From: Pandoraea aquatica
Lineage (GTDB): Bacteria > Pseudomonadota > Gammaproteobacteria > Burkholderiales > Burkholderiaceae
Direction: 5' to 3'
Length of the DNA: 64,000 nucleotides
Assembly (NCBI RefSeq): GCF_902459565.1
Contig: NZ_CABPSN010000002.1
Coordinates: forward strand, 186,001 to 250,000
The position numbers and the translations under genes are program-made. Below the pieces are notes generated by a model that searched no databases, was not told the DNA's origin, and saw only the letters and a program-made list of their open reading frames with translations. Below, one piece after another: positions 55,367 through 64,000 of this stretch (position 1 is its first letter; each line of letters begins with the position of its first letter).

Positions 55367-56812
55367 TCAGCTGGCCAAAATAAGTCGGCTGAACCGGCCA
55401 CCCGGCAGGCGGGCGACATGGCCGCCGAGTTCCAGTGTGCCCAGTTGCGCCAGCACCTCGGCAATGCCAAGGCCGGTGCGCTCGCAGAGGGTGTCCGCGT
55501 TGACGGGATCATACCCCAGCGCTTTCAGAACCGCTGTCGTGCCCGCCGGGGCATCTACCGGCCCGGCGGGGCTCACGTCCGTCGATGCCTGTGTCCGTCT
55601 GACGTGGACACCCGGCAGAGGGGGCGCGTTCCCGTCAGTGCAGCCTTGAGCGATCCGTCTGTTGAGATCCGGCAATGCGTCGCCCTCGCCAGAGGGTAAG
55701 GGACGGCGCTGACGCTTGCGCTCGTCGCGGGCGGGGCGTGCCGGGGCGGGCGGCGTCATGCCCAGGGCTTCCAGCACGTCGTCCGGCGAAGCAGCGAGGG
55801 TGGCGCCGTCCCGAATGAGCACGTGGCAGCCCTCGCTATGCGGCGAGTGGATCGAACCGGGTACGGCGAGGACGTCGCGTCCCAATTCGCCGGCAAGTCG
55901 CGCCGTGATGAGCGAGCCGGAGTGTGTCGTCGCCTCGATGACGACCGTGCACCGGGCGAGTGCCGCGATCAGCCGGTTGCGACGGGGGAAGTGCTCGGGC
56001 CGGGGCGGTGTGCCGACCGGAAACGCGGACAGCATCAGGCCCCGTTCGGCGATCTGTTCGGCCAGTGCGCGATGGCGCGTTGGGTAGACGATGTCTGCGC
56101 CGGTGCCGATGACCGCGCACGTGCCCCCGGACGTCTCCAATGCCCCCTCGTGGGCGGCCGCATCGATTCCTGCGGCGAGCCCTGACACGACGGCGACACC
56201 GGCATCTCCAAGCGCCCGTGAGAAGTGCCGTGCGTTGTCGCGTCCCTGTAGCGAGGCGCGACGGCTGCCGACCACGGCCACGGCCCGCTCACCGTCGTCC
56301 CCCGAGCGGTTTGCCAGCATCACGTCTCCCCGGCAGTACAGGATCGGCGGTGCGTCGCCGAGGGTCAGCAACGCGCGCGGATAGGCCGTTTCGGACAAGG
56401 TGACGACGGTGCATCCCGGTCGATGAGCCCATTCGAGGGTGAGGGCGATTTGCGTCGACAATTCGGCAGACGTGCGCGCCAGCAGGCGCCTGACGACGTC
56501 CGCCGGCACCACGTCGGACAACGCGCCGCGCGACGCGCCGAAGATCGCACCGGGCGGACCGAAGGCCGCCAGCAGACGTCGGACCGCCGCCGGCGGTACG
56601 CCCGGCGTGTGACACAGGCGCAGCCAGTCCTTGATTTCCTCCCGGGCCGCACCGATCTGTCCATTGGAAAGCGTGGCCCCGAACTGGGCGGAATCCTCGT
56701 TCCCCGACGTGCAGAAGCCGCTCGTGAGGCAGGCGGGACGGGCGTCACGGGGGGCAGGGGCAGCGTCGGCCGCCAGCGTCGACGATAGCGCTATGCTAAA
56801 ATTTTTCATCAT
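55367..56812 (-). CDS. dprA: DNA-processing protein DprA
   Basis: About 481 residues from MMKNFSIAL (56812); an in-frame ATG at 56863 is also possible. The N-terminal helical (SAM-like) part starts at DWLRLCHTPGVPPAAVRRLL. The Rossmann domain has VGSRRASLQGRDNARHFS, VVSGLAAGIDAAAHEGALE, ADIVYPTRHRAL and FPRRNRLIAALA. A disordered Pro/Arg-rich linker precedes a C-terminal winged helix (DTLCERTGLGIAEVLAQLGT). DprA loads RecA on incoming ssDNA in transformation. The long linker and N-terminal extension are larger than in most DprA. Confidence 0.92.
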   Translation of the reverse strand: MMKNFSIALSSTLAADAAPAPRDARPACLTSGFCTSGNEDSAQFGATLSNGQIGAAREEIKDWLRLCHTPGVPPAAVRRLLAAFGPPGAIFGASRGALSDVVPADVVRRLLARTSAELSTQIALTLEWAHRPGCTVVTLSETAYPRALLTLGDAPPILYCRGDVMLANRSGDDGERAVAVVGSRRASLQGRDNARHFSRALGDAGVAVVSGLAAGIDAAAHEGALETSGGTCAVIGTGADIVYPTRHRALAEQIAERGLMLSAFPVGTPPRPEHFPRRNRLIAALARCTVVIEATTHSGSLITARLAGELGRDVLAVPGSIHSPHSEGCHVLIRDGATLAASPDDVLEALGMTPPAPARPARDERKRQRRPLPSGEGDALPDLNRRIAQGCTDGNAPPLPGVHVRRTQASTDVSPAGPVDAPAGTTAVLKALGYDPVNADTLCERTGLGIAEVLAQLGTLELGGHVARLPGGRFSRLILAS

Positions 56813-56941
56813 CCGGTAAGCATTGACCGGGGGGCCAGAGCAGACGGGGCGCGCGACAGACATTGCCGTACGCCTTCGTGATCACACGATTTTGCGTGTG
56901 CGCCCGCCCGCAGGGCAATGCGGCGAATTCCCGTTTTCATC

Positions 56942-57445
56942 ATGGCATTACTGACAATTCTTCAATATCCCGATCCGCGTCTGCATAAGGTGGCCAAGCC
57001 GGTCACTGTGGTGGACGACCGGATCCGTCAACTCGTCAAAGACATGGCCGAGACCATGTACGACGCCCCCGGCATCGGCCTCGCGGCCACGCAGGTCGAC
57101 GTGCACGAGCAAGTCATCGTGATGGACCTCTCGGAAACGCGCGACGAACTGCGCGTGTTCATCAATCCGAAGATCGTGTGGCGTAGCGACGAACAGAAGG
57201 TCTACGAAGAGGGTTGCCTCTCCGTGCCGGGCATTTACGACGAAGTCGAGCGTGCTGATCGTGTGCGCGTCGAAGCCCTCAACGAGAAGGGCGAGAAGTT
57301 CGTCATCGACGCCGACGATCTGCTCGCCGTGTGCATTCAGCACGAGATGGATCACCTCAAGGGACGCGTGTTCGTCGAGTACCTCTCGCCGCTCAAGCGC
57401 AACCGCATCAAGGCGAAGATGAAGAAGCAGGCCGAACGCGCCTGA
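56942..57445 (+). CDS. def: Peptide deformylase
   Basis: A 167-residue metalloenzyme removing the formyl group from nascent N-terminal Met. The three family motifs are complete: GIGLAATQ (44-51), EGCLSVP with ligand Cys92 (90-96) and QHEMDHLKG with His134/His138 (133-141). The ATG at 56942 gives the normal N-terminus [14 protein letters not shown]; an upstream in-frame ATG at 56918 is unlikely. It is divergent from dprA. The fmt gene lies downstream beyond the glycosyltransferase. Confidence 0.95.
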   Translation: MALLTILQYPDPRLHKVAKPVTVVDDRIRQLVKDMAETMYDAPGIGLAATQVDVHEQVIVMDLSETRDELRVFINPKIVWRSDEQKVYEEGCLSVPGIYDEVERADRVRVEALNEKGEKFVIDADDLLAVCIQHEMDHLKGRVFVEYLSPLKRNRIKAKMKKQAERA

Positions 57446-57481
57446 TCGCCTCGGCGCGCCCATCGCCCCTCCCCGTCAGGT

Positions 57482-57510
57482 TTGGGCGCGCCGGTAAAGT
57501 CCTCTATACT
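57482..57510 (+). promoter_or_regulatory. Candidate promoter for the glycosyltransferase gene
   Basis: TTGGGC (57482-57487) and TATACT (57505-57510) are spaced by 17 bp. The -10 matches 5 of 6 positions. It would give a leader of about 90 nt before the ATG at 57606. Confidence 0.45.
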
Positions 57511-57605
57511 TGCAGCGCTCGCGGGCCATGCGCCCGTCTTCTGCTGCTGCGACGGGGCGTCTCGAACGTCTGCCGTCGGGCCAATCACCCCGACTGTCTG
57601 ACGAG

Positions 57606-59402
57606 ATGTCCATCGCCACGCCTACGCTGTCTTCCCGCACCCGTCTTGTTTTCTGGCTGAGCGCCGCACTGCTGTTCGCGTTCCTGCTCGCGGGTCTGTT
57701 CGATCGCGACCCCTGGAAGGCCGACGAACCGTATTCGGTCGGCATGGTGCTCAACTTCTTCCGGGGGCACGATCTGATCGTGCCGCGCGTGGCCGCTGAT
57801 CCCTTCGTCGAGAAGCCGCCTGTCATGTACTGGACGGGGGCGATGTTCGCGCGTGCGACTTCCGCCGTACTGCCCGTGTTCCAGGGCGCGCAGTTCGCGG
57901 TGCTTGCGTGGCTCGTCATTGCGGTGATCTGCGTTGGACGTCTGGCGCAGCGTCTCTACGGTTCCGATACCTTCAACTGGCTCGCACCGATGCTCATGGT
58001 CGGCAGCTTCGGGGCCATCGAAAACATTCACAAACTGACGGCCGACGTGCCGCAACTGGCCGGTGCCGCCCTGGCGCTGGCGGCGCTTGCACGGCTTGCG
58101 CGGGCAGAAAACGCTGCACGTTTGTGGGGGCTGCTCTTCGGCACGGGCGCGGGCATCGCGTTCCTCAGCAAAGGCTTGCTCGTGCCCGGCGTGCTGGGCC
58201 TCACGGCGTTGGCCGTCTTCCTCCTGCCTGCGTACCGCACGCGTCGTTACGCGGCGGCGCTCGGCTGGGCGTTGCTCGCCTCGCTGCCGTGGCTCATCGT
58301 CTGGCCGATGCTGTTCTGGCACGCGTCCGAGCCGCTGTTCGTCGAGTGGTTCTGGGATAACAACTTCGGCCGGTTCTTCGGCTTCGTGCATCTCGGCGGC
58401 GAGCGCAAGTCGTACTGGAACGATGTGTCCAGCTTGCTCGGTTTGACCTTTCCGGCCGGCTGGCTCGCCGTGGGGGCGCTGATTTCGCAGCTGCGTCAAG
58501 GTACGGGCACGGGCGGTCGTCTGCGACGCTTCGTCGGCGAGCGCCCGGAACTCGCCATGCTGTGGCTGTACGCCGTGCTGTTCGTGTTGACGCTGGTGGT
58601 GTCGTCGGCCATCCGCGATATCTATATGTTGTCGCTCTTCCCGGCCATCGCCGTGCTGGGCGCTGGCGTGCGTCTGCCGACGTGGCTTGAGAAAACCTGG
58701 TCGGGCGTGGCGCTGGTCCTCATGAGCGTGCTCGGCGTGTTCCTCTGGGTGCGCTGGGGGCTGCAACTGACCGGCAACGGACACGTCGCCGCAGGTCCGA
58801 TCGGCAAGTGGTTGCCACTCGATTACGTGCTGCCGTTCTCGCCGGGGCTATTCCTCGCGGCCCTGGTCATCGCGGCATTGTGGGTGACGGCCATCGCGCA
58901 TCGCCGTGAACTCGGCGCACTCGTGTTCGGTTTCGCGGGGCTGATGTTCGTCTGGGGCACGCTCTCGACGCTGCTGCTGCCGTGGGTCAACGAAGCGCGC
59001 AGCTATCGCACGCCGTTCGCCGCATTGCATGAGGCGCTATCGCAAGTGCCGCGGGCAACGAAGGCCATGAAGACGACCGAAGCAGGCACATCCAGCGCGA
59101 GCGCTTGCATCGGATCGTTCAACATGGGCGAATCGGAGCGGGCCATGCTCGACTATTTCATCGACGTGCGTCCGGTGCAGCTCCCGAGTCTCGACGACGC
59201 TTCACGCTGCGACACGCTGCTGGTGCTCGACAAGGCGGCGAACCGCATCGCGGTGCCGGACGCCTGGCGCGAGATCTGGCAGGGCGGACGCGCCGGTGAC
59301 ACGAACGAGCGTTTTCGGGCATTCGTGCCGAGCACGCCTGCCACGCCTGCTTTGCCCGCCACGGCCTCCGCCGCTTCGGCTGCACCCGCCGCTGCTCAGT
59401 AA
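57606..59402 (+). CDS. Membrane glycosyltransferase, PMT_2/ArnT-like family
   Basis: A 598-residue inner-membrane protein with about 12 hydrophobic segments and a small soluble C-terminal domain. The first periplasmic loop carries [17 protein letters not shown], the acidic DE motif of GT-C glycosyltransferases such as ArnT, and the later loop has [12 protein letters not shown]. ArnT-like proteins move sugars from undecaprenyl phosphate to lipid A or other acceptors. The last 20 residues are Ala/Pro-rich. It sits between def and fmt without other cell-envelope genes, so the acceptor is unknown. Confidence 0.85.
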   Translation: MSIATPTLSSRTRLVFWLSAALLFAFLLAGLFDRDPWKADEPYSVGMVLNFFRGHDLIVPRVAADPFVEKPPVMYWTGAMFARATSAVLPVFQGAQFAVLAWLVIAVICVGRLAQRLYGSDTFNWLAPMLMVGSFGAIENIHKLTADVPQLAGAALALAALARLARAENAARLWGLLFGTGAGIAFLSKGLLVPGVLGLTALAVFLLPAYRTRRYAAALGWALLASLPWLIVWPMLFWHASEPLFVEWFWDNNFGRFFGFVHLGGERKSYWNDVSSLLGLTFPAGWLAVGALISQLRQGTGTGGRLRRFVGERPELAMLWLYAVLFVLTLVVSSAIRDIYMLSLFPAIAVLGAGVRLPTWLEKTWSGVALVLMSVLGVFLWVRWGLQLTGNGHVAAGPIGKWLPLDYVLPFSPGLFLAALVIAALWVTAIAHRRELGALVFGFAGLMFVWGTLSTLLLPWVNEARSYRTPFAALHEALSQVPRATKAMKTTEAGTSSASACIGSFNMGESERAMLDYFIDVRPVQLPSLDDASRCDTLLVLDKAANRIAVPDAWREIWQGGRAGDTNERFRAFVPSTPATPALPATASAASAAPAAAQ

Positions 59403-59497
59403 GTTGTTGCACCCGGCGGGCACCCGCCGCGCACCCACCGGTATCGCCGCAGCAGTACACCCGCATCACGTCAGCACCACGCAGGAGGAAGTCCATC

Positions 59498-60484
59498 ATG
59501 ACGCTTCGCATCGTTTTCGCCGGGACACCGGAATTCGCACAAACCGCGCTCGCCGCCATCGATGCCGCTGGCTTTTCTGTGGAGCTGGTGCTTACTCAGC
59601 CAGACCGTCCCGCTGGACGTGGCATGAAGCTTCAGGCCAGTCCCGTCAAACGCTACGCGCAGGAACGCGGCATGCCGGTCGCGCAGCCGCCGTCGTTGCG
59701 TCGTAACGGCAAGTATCCGGAAGAAGCCACGGCGGCCATCGAGCAATTGCGCGCCCTCGCACCGGACGTCATGGTGGTGGCGGCCTACGGCCTGATCCTG
59801 CCGCAGGAGGTGCTCGACCTGCCGCGCTACGGCTGTCTGAACATCCACGGTTCGCTGCTGCCTCGCTGGCGCGGCGCGGCACCGATTCACCGCGCCATCG
59901 AGTCGGGCGACGCCGAGACCGGCATCACGATCATGCAGATGGATGCCGGACTCGACACCGGCGCGATGATTTCGCGCGAGGCCGAACCCATCGGTCCCGA
60001 AGACACGACGGCGACGCTGCACGACCGTATGGCCGCGCTGGGCGGCAAGATGATCGTCGAGGCGTTGCAACGGCTCGCACGCGACGGCCATCTGCCGTCC
60101 GAAGCGCAGCCCGAGGCGGGCGTCACGTATGCCGAGAAGATCGCAAAACAGGAAGCGGTGGTTGACTGGCACAAGCCGGCCGAGACGCTGGCGCGGCAGG
60201 TGCGGGCGTTCGACCCGTTCCCCGGTGCGCTGGGCACCGTGCACGACACGCCCGTGAAGCTCTGGCGCGCAAGCGCCGTGGCGGGCAAGTCGGGTGTCGC
60301 ACCCGGTACGGTGCTCGAAGTGAGCGCTGACGCTATCGTCATCGCCTGCGGCGAAGGCGCGCTGCGCGTGACCGAGTGCCAGAAGCCGGGCGGCAAGCGC
60401 CTGCCGGTGCGAGAGTTCCTGGCGGGCTTTGCGCTGGCGACGGGCGACGTATTTGTGACGGGTGCGGCTGGCGCGGCGAGCTAA
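59498..60484 (+). CDS. fmt: Methionyl-tRNA formyltransferase
   Basis: A 328-residue enzyme that formylates initiator Met-tRNA with 10-formyl-THF. Start after AGGAGGAAG. Marks: [31 protein letters not shown], the catalytic loop [20 protein letters not shown], and the C-terminal domain [16 protein letters not shown]. Together with def it forms the N-terminal formylation cycle. Confidence 0.95.
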   Translation: MTLRIVFAGTPEFAQTALAAIDAAGFSVELVLTQPDRPAGRGMKLQASPVKRYAQERGMPVAQPPSLRRNGKYPEEATAAIEQLRALAPDVMVVAAYGLILPQEVLDLPRYGCLNIHGSLLPRWRGAAPIHRAIESGDAETGITIMQMDAGLDTGAMISREAEPIGPEDTTATLHDRMAALGGKMIVEALQRLARDGHLPSEAQPEAGVTYAEKIAKQEAVVDWHKPAETLARQVRAFDPFPGALGTVHDTPVKLWRASAVAGKSGVAPGTVLEVSADAIVIACGEGALRVTECQKPGGKRLPVREFLAGFALATGDVFVTGAAGAAS

Positions 60485-60665
60485 GCGGTTCAGGTGTTTT
60501 GGGATTCGACGTTCTGGACATCAAAACAGCGCGAAAATGGCGTAAAACGTCTTCGAAGTCGCCCGCAAACGCGGTGAACGTCTGAAAAATTGTCGAGACC
60601 GGTGCCGGGGACGTTGAATTTTCGTCAGGCGACACCATCTAACGCCCGAGGACACGCAAAGTGCG

Positions 60666-60680
60666 TGACCCCTGAGGTCA
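60666..60680. promoter_or_regulatory. Small palindrome before htpX
   Basis: TGACC - CCTGA - GGTCA is a perfect 5-bp inverted repeat 25 nt before the htpX start and just before its ribosome site GAGGAGA. It could be an operator or leader hairpin. Confidence 0.3.
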
Positions 60681-60705
60681 TCAAGGATTTGCAGAGGAGA
60701 ACACT

Positions 60706-61566
60706 ATGTTCAATTGGATGAAGACCACCCTGCTGATGGCGGCCATCACCGCGTTGTTCATGGTGGTGGGCGGCATGATCGGCGGCAAGCAGGGCATGAT
60801 GCTCGCGCTGGCGTTCGCGCTCGCGATGAATTTCTTTTCTTACTGGTTCTCGGACAAGATGGTGCTGCGCATGTACAACGCGCAGCAAGTCGACGAGACC
60901 AGCGCGCCGCAGTTCTACAACATGGTGCGGGAGTTGTCGCAGCGTGCCGGTTTGCCGATGCCGAAGGTCTACCTGATCAACGAGGACGCCCCGAACGCGT
61001 TCGCGACCGGCCGCAATCCGGAGAACGCTGCGGTGGCTGCGACGACCGGCATTCTGCGCGTGCTCTCCGACCGTGAGCTGCGCGGTGTGATGGCGCACGA
61101 GCTGGCCCACGTGAAGCATCGCGACATTCTCATCTCGACGATTTCCGCCACGATGGCCGGTGCGATTTCCGCGCTCGCCAACTTCGCCATGTTCTTCGGC
61201 GGACGCGACGAAAACGGCCGTCCGGCCAATCCGATCGCCAGCATTGCCGTGGCGATTCTCGCGCCGCTGGCTGCGTCGCTGATTCAGATGGCGATTTCGC
61301 GCGCCCGCGAATTCGAAGCCGACCGGGGCGGTGCCGAGATCTCCGGCGACCCGCAGTCGCTCGCCATGGCGCTCGACAAGATCCATCGTTACGCGCAGGG
61401 GATTCCGTTCGATACGGCCGAGCAGCACCCGGCGACCGCGCAGATGATGATCATGAATCCGCTGTCCGGGGGGCGTCTCGCGAACCTGTTCTCGACCCAC
61501 CCTGCGACCGAAGAGCGCGTGGCGCGTCTGATGGAGATGGCGCGCACCGGCCAATACCCCGTCTGA
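60706..61566 (+). CDS. htpX: HtpX membrane zinc metalloprotease
   Basis: A 286-residue M48 protease of the inner membrane. Two hydrophobic segments lie at about 5-45, then the zinc motif [15 protein letters not shown] (HEXXH) and two further hydrophobic segments (about 150-205). The third ligand is Glu in [14 protein letters not shown], followed by [12 protein letters not shown]. It degrades misfolded membrane proteins alongside FtsH. An own terminator follows. Confidence 0.94.
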   Translation: MFNWMKTTLLMAAITALFMVVGGMIGGKQGMMLALAFALAMNFFSYWFSDKMVLRMYNAQQVDETSAPQFYNMVRELSQRAGLPMPKVYLINEDAPNAFATGRNPENAAVAATTGILRVLSDRELRGVMAHELAHVKHRDILISTISATMAGAISALANFAMFFGGRDENGRPANPIASIAVAILAPLAASLIQMAISRAREFEADRGGAEISGDPQSLAMALDKIHRYAQGIPFDTAEQHPATAQMMIMNPLSGGRLANLFSTHPATEERVARLMEMARTGQYPV

Positions 61567-61600
61567 TATCCTGTCGCCCGACAGCCGTCCAGTTACCCCC

Positions 61601-61631
61601 CATGCCCGCCGTCGTGCGGGCATGTTTGTTT
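61601..61631 (+). terminator. Terminator of htpX
   Basis: CATGCCCGC - CGTCGT - GCGGGCATG is a perfect 9-bp stem followed by TTTGTTT. The ATG at 61622, inside the stem, is therefore not the start of rsmB. Confidence 0.8.
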
Positions 61632-61642
61632 GTAGAACGCCC

Positions 61643-62956
61643 ATGCCGCAACCGAGTCTGCCCACCGAATCCCTGGCCTATGTGCTGCAACGCGCCGCAC
61701 AGGTCGTCGAATCCGTCCAGAAGGGCACCGCATTGCCGCAGGCGCTGACGCAGGCCACCGCCCAGTGCGCGCCGACTGTGCGTGCCGCCACGCAGGATCT
61801 CGCCTACCGCGCCGTGCGGCGTCTGGGCAGCAGCCGTGCGCTGCTCGCCGTGCTCGTCAAGCCGGCCTTGCAGGCGCGCGTGCGCGACATTCTCCTGTGC
61901 GCCCTCGCATTGCTGCAAGACGACGCCGAAGGTGCTGCGTACACCGAATTTACGGTCGTCGATCAGGCGGTCGAAGCCATTGCCGCCCAGCGTCGCACGG
62001 CAGCGGCAAAGGGGCTCGCCAACGCGGTACTGCGACGCTTCCTGCGTGAGCGCGGCGCGTTGATGGCGCAGGTCGAGACGCAACCCGAAGCGCGCTGGAA
62101 TTACCCGGCGTGGTGGATCGACACTGTGCGCAGCGCCTATCCCGACCAGTGGGAGACGCTGCTGGCCGCGGGTAATGGCCGCGGACCGATGACGCTGCGC
62201 GTGAACACGCGCCGTGTCAGCGTGGAGGCCATGCAGGCGGCGCTGACGCAGGCCGGCATGGAGGCCGAGGTCATCGGCCCGGTGGCGTTGCGTCTGGCGC
62301 AGGCGGTGCCGGTCGATCGTCTGCCCGGTTTCGCCGACGGATGGGTGTCGGTGCAGGACGCCGGTGCGCAACTGGCCGCGCCGTTGGTGCTCGGCGAGCA
62401 TCCGACGCCGGGCATGCGCGTGCTGGACGCCTGTGCAGCCCCGGGTGGCAAGACCGGTCATCTGCTGGAAATGGCGGACGTGCAGGTCACGGCGCTCGAA
62501 TCGGACCGCACGCGCGTGCCGCGCATCTACGAGAATCTCGAACGACTCGGGCTGGAAGCGGACGTGCGCATCGGCGACGCGGGCAACCCGTCGAAATGGT
62601 CCGGCGGGGGATGGGACGGCGTGCCGTTCGACCGCATTCTGGCCGACGTACCGTGTTCGGCAGCGGGCATCGTGCGCCGTCATCCGGACATTCGCTGGTT
62701 GCGTCGCGAGGCCGACATTGCCGCGCTGGTCGAAGAGCAGCGCCGGATTCTGCTCGCGCTGTGGGAGACGCTGGCCGTAGGCGGCGAACTGATCTATGCG
62801 ACGTGTTCCGTCTTCCCGGCGGAAAACGAGCAGCAAGCGCAATGGTTTGAACGTGTTCGCACAGATGCGGTACGATTGGACGCTCCCGGGCAATTGCTGA
62901 TGACCCCTGGCGGCGCCCACGACGGCTTCTACTACGCTCGCTTCCAGAAACGGTGA
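61643..62956 (+). CDS. rsmB: 16S rRNA (cytosine-967-C5)-methyltransferase
   Basis: A 437-residue RNA methyltransferase. N-terminal NusB-like helical domain (about 1-150), then the SAM domain: WVSVQDAGAQLAAPLVLGEH, the SAM loop DACAAPGGKTGHLLEMA, the PC motif DVPCSAAGIVRRHPDIRWLR and the TC motif YATCSVFPAENEQQAQWF. The start at 61643 is chosen because the previous ATG lies in the htpX terminator. The stop overlaps the next gene by 4 nt (GTGA). Confidence 0.93.
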   Translation: MPQPSLPTESLAYVLQRAAQVVESVQKGTALPQALTQATAQCAPTVRAATQDLAYRAVRRLGSSRALLAVLVKPALQARVRDILLCALALLQDDAEGAAYTEFTVVDQAVEAIAAQRRTAAAKGLANAVLRRFLRERGALMAQVETQPEARWNYPAWWIDTVRSAYPDQWETLLAAGNGRGPMTLRVNTRRVSVEAMQAALTQAGMEAEVIGPVALRLAQAVPVDRLPGFADGWVSVQDAGAQLAAPLVLGEHPTPGMRVLDACAAPGGKTGHLLEMADVQVTALESDRTRVPRIYENLERLGLEADVRIGDAGNPSKWSGGGWDGVPFDRILADVPCSAAGIVRRHPDIRWLRREADIAALVEEQRRILLALWETLAVGGELIYATCSVFPAENEQQAQWFERVRTDAVRLDAPGQLLMTPGGAHDGFYYARFQKR

Positions 62957-63816
62957 CTTTCTCCCAACGGCTACTGGCCTGCCTGCTGCCACTGCTGCTG
63001 TGCGTTTTTGCGCTCGGCTACGCGGCACCCGCGCGCGCCGAAAACGAAATCCAGGTGCGCGAGGCCCGGCTCGAACCGTCGGACGGCGGCTGGTCGCTCG
63101 ACGCGCGCTTTGCCTTCGAACTCAATAGCAGTCTCGAAGATGCCGTCAATCGCGGCGTCTCCCTCTATTTCACGACGGACTTCGAACTGACCCGCTCGCG
63201 CTGGTACTGGTTCGACGAGAAGGTCGTGAATACGTCTCAGAGCGTGCGGTTGTGGTTCCAGCCGCTCACGCGTCAGTACCGAGTCTCCAGCAATAACGGC
63301 AACAGCAACAGCGGCGGTCTGCAGCTCGGCTTCAGCTCGTTGCGCGAAGCGCTCGCGCTCGTACGCAATGTCAGCGGCTGGCGCGTGATCGAGAAGGGCG
63401 TGGCAAAGCCGGGCACGCAATATCAGGTGTCGGTGCGCATGCGGCTCGACAACGCGCTCATGCCCAAGCCGTTCCAGATCGACGCGGTGAACAATCGCGA
63501 CTGGAACCTCAGTTCGGACTGGACGCGCTTCCTGTTCACGCCGGCGCAACCGTCGGCGTCGGCGAGCTTGTCCGTGCCGGCAGTGGCAGGCGTCGCGGCG
63601 GCGCTGCCGGTCGCAGCGTCGGCATCGACATCGGCATCCGCCGCAGCCACGCCTATCACGCTCGCGCCGTCTGCCGCGCCTGCGAGTTTCGGCCTGACGG
63701 GAATGACGGCGTCACCCGATGCGACGAATGCGGCGAACGCCGCGTCGCGTTCGATGGGCAAATTGCCACTGGCCTTCAATGCGGCCCTCCCGCCCGGAGC
63801 TGCCCGTGTCAAATAA
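62953..63816 (+). CDS. DUF4390 exported protein
   Basis: A 287-residue protein starting with GTG at 62953, overlapping rsmB by 4 nt. A Sec signal is seen at about 1-29 (QRLLACLLPLLLCVFALGY, cut after ARA). The mature part contains ARFAFELNSSLEDAVNRGVS, FDEKVVNTSQSVRLWF, and YRVSSNNGNSNSGG, the DUF4390 pattern. The last 100 residues are Ala/Ser-rich and low in complexity. In Betaproteobacteria this gene lies between rsmB and an NtrY-like kinase; its role is unknown. Confidence 0.85.
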   Translation: MTFSQRLLACLLPLLLCVFALGYAAPARAENEIQVREARLEPSDGGWSLDARFAFELNSSLEDAVNRGVSLYFTTDFELTRSRWYWFDEKVVNTSQSVRLWFQPLTRQYRVSSNNGNSNSGGLQLGFSSLREALALVRNVSGWRVIEKGVAKPGTQYQVSVRMRLDNALMPKPFQIDAVNNRDWNLSSDWTRFLFTPAQPSASASLSVPAVAGVAAALPVAASASTSASAAATPITLAPSAAPASFGLTGMTASPDATNAANAASRSMGKLPLAFNAALPPGAARVK

Positions 63817-64000
63817 CGGCGGCGGCCTGCTCAAGCACATCGTCATTCGCACGCTGATCGTCACGATGGCGCTTGTCGCCATCGGTCTGTTCGGCCTGCT
63901 TGCGCTCGCGTCGGCCAACACCGAATTCTTCGATCGCTACTATTCGCTGCTCTACACCGCGAATATCGCGGTCGCGTTCATCTTCGTCTTCATCGTCGGC
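63806..64000 (+). CDS. NtrY-like sensor histidine kinase, N-terminal part
   Basis: Only the first 65 residues are in the window. A GTG at 63806 overlaps the DUF4390 stop by 11 nt. The sequence starts VSNNGGGLLKHIVIRTLIVT and has two hydrophobic segments (about 12-35 and 50 to the edge) with ANTEFFDRYYSLLYTANI between, the usual start of NtrY-type kinases in this synteny. The kinase domain is outside the window, so the call rests on context and the membrane pattern. Confidence 0.65.
   Translation, partial: MSNNGGGLLKHIVIRTLIVTMALVAIGLFGLLALASANTEFFDRYYSLLYTANIAVAFIFVFIVG

Noticed and set aside
61622-61642. Upstream ATG at 61622 as the rsmB start
   Set aside because: It lies inside the stem of the htpX terminator and would add residues absent from the family; the ATG at 61643 is used.

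Overview
The window is a 64 kb piece of a GC-rich bacterial chromosome, most likely from a betaproteobacterium of the order Burkholderiales; Pandoraea or a close relative is my best guess. This rests on gene content and order, in particular a complete Wsp chemosensory operon, a GTP-type PEP carboxykinase, and the run fmt - htpX - rsmB - DUF4390 - ntrY-like kinase. No species-level marker was checked. I see no rRNA, tRNA, CRISPR array, insertion sequence or prophage. Almost all of it is dense core or soft-accessory metabolism in operons joined by 4-nt stop/start overlaps.

Layout. 1-1266: the end of a class-III aminotransferase gene and a BKACE-family beta-keto acid cleavage enzyme. 1472-10512: wspA-B-C-D-E-F-R, a surface-sensing pathway from a membrane receptor to a GGEEF diguanylate cyclase, followed by a glutathione S-transferase. 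11306-14591: a GNAT acetyltransferase, an orphan membrane-anchored TAXI solute-binding protein and a LysR regulator. 14860-17372: an M20 amidohydrolase and an MHS-type transporter, divergent from that LysR gene. 17439-24917 (minus strand): a catabolic operon with a periplasmic binding protein, LivHMGF-type ABC transporter, carbamoylase-like hydrolase and MlrC-like M81 protein. It is divergent from a FadR-type GntR regulator (25130-26215) that carries a histone-H1-like tail. 26291-32203: a molybdopterin-fold protein, a 1,290-residue SARP/BTAD - decayed cyclase - AAA ATPase - TPR regulator, and a sulfonate/nitrate-type binding protein.

32816-35908 is an iron-uptake pair (Fiu-like TonB receptor and PKHD hydroxylase) under a promoter overlapped by a Fur box. 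36004-39655 holds a Spy-like periplasmic protein, a DoxX protein, a secreted repeat protein, a thioesterase and a patatin. 39723-43073 holds a D-2-hydroxyacid dehydrogenase and pckG. 43313-43967 is a lower-GC toxin-antitoxin pair. 44000-48749 combines a Cache-domain two-component system with a divergent cstA-ybdD carboxylate-uptake pair. 48907-51876 holds hemN and a LysR regulator. 52009-56863 (minus) holds topB, a thioredoxin-like gene and dprA. 56942-64000 (plus) holds def, a membrane glycosyltransferase, fmt, htpX, rsmB, a DUF4390 gene and the start of an NtrY-like kinase.

I did not find a clearly new multi-gene system. The observations I rate highest are: an exact 11-bp-period repeat array between wspA and wspB; a topoisomerase III whose C-terminus imitates the acidic tip of SSB; basic H1-like tails on a GntR regulator and on TopB; a secreted two-repeat protein of unknown function; and inverted repeats that look like operators in several divergent promoter regions.
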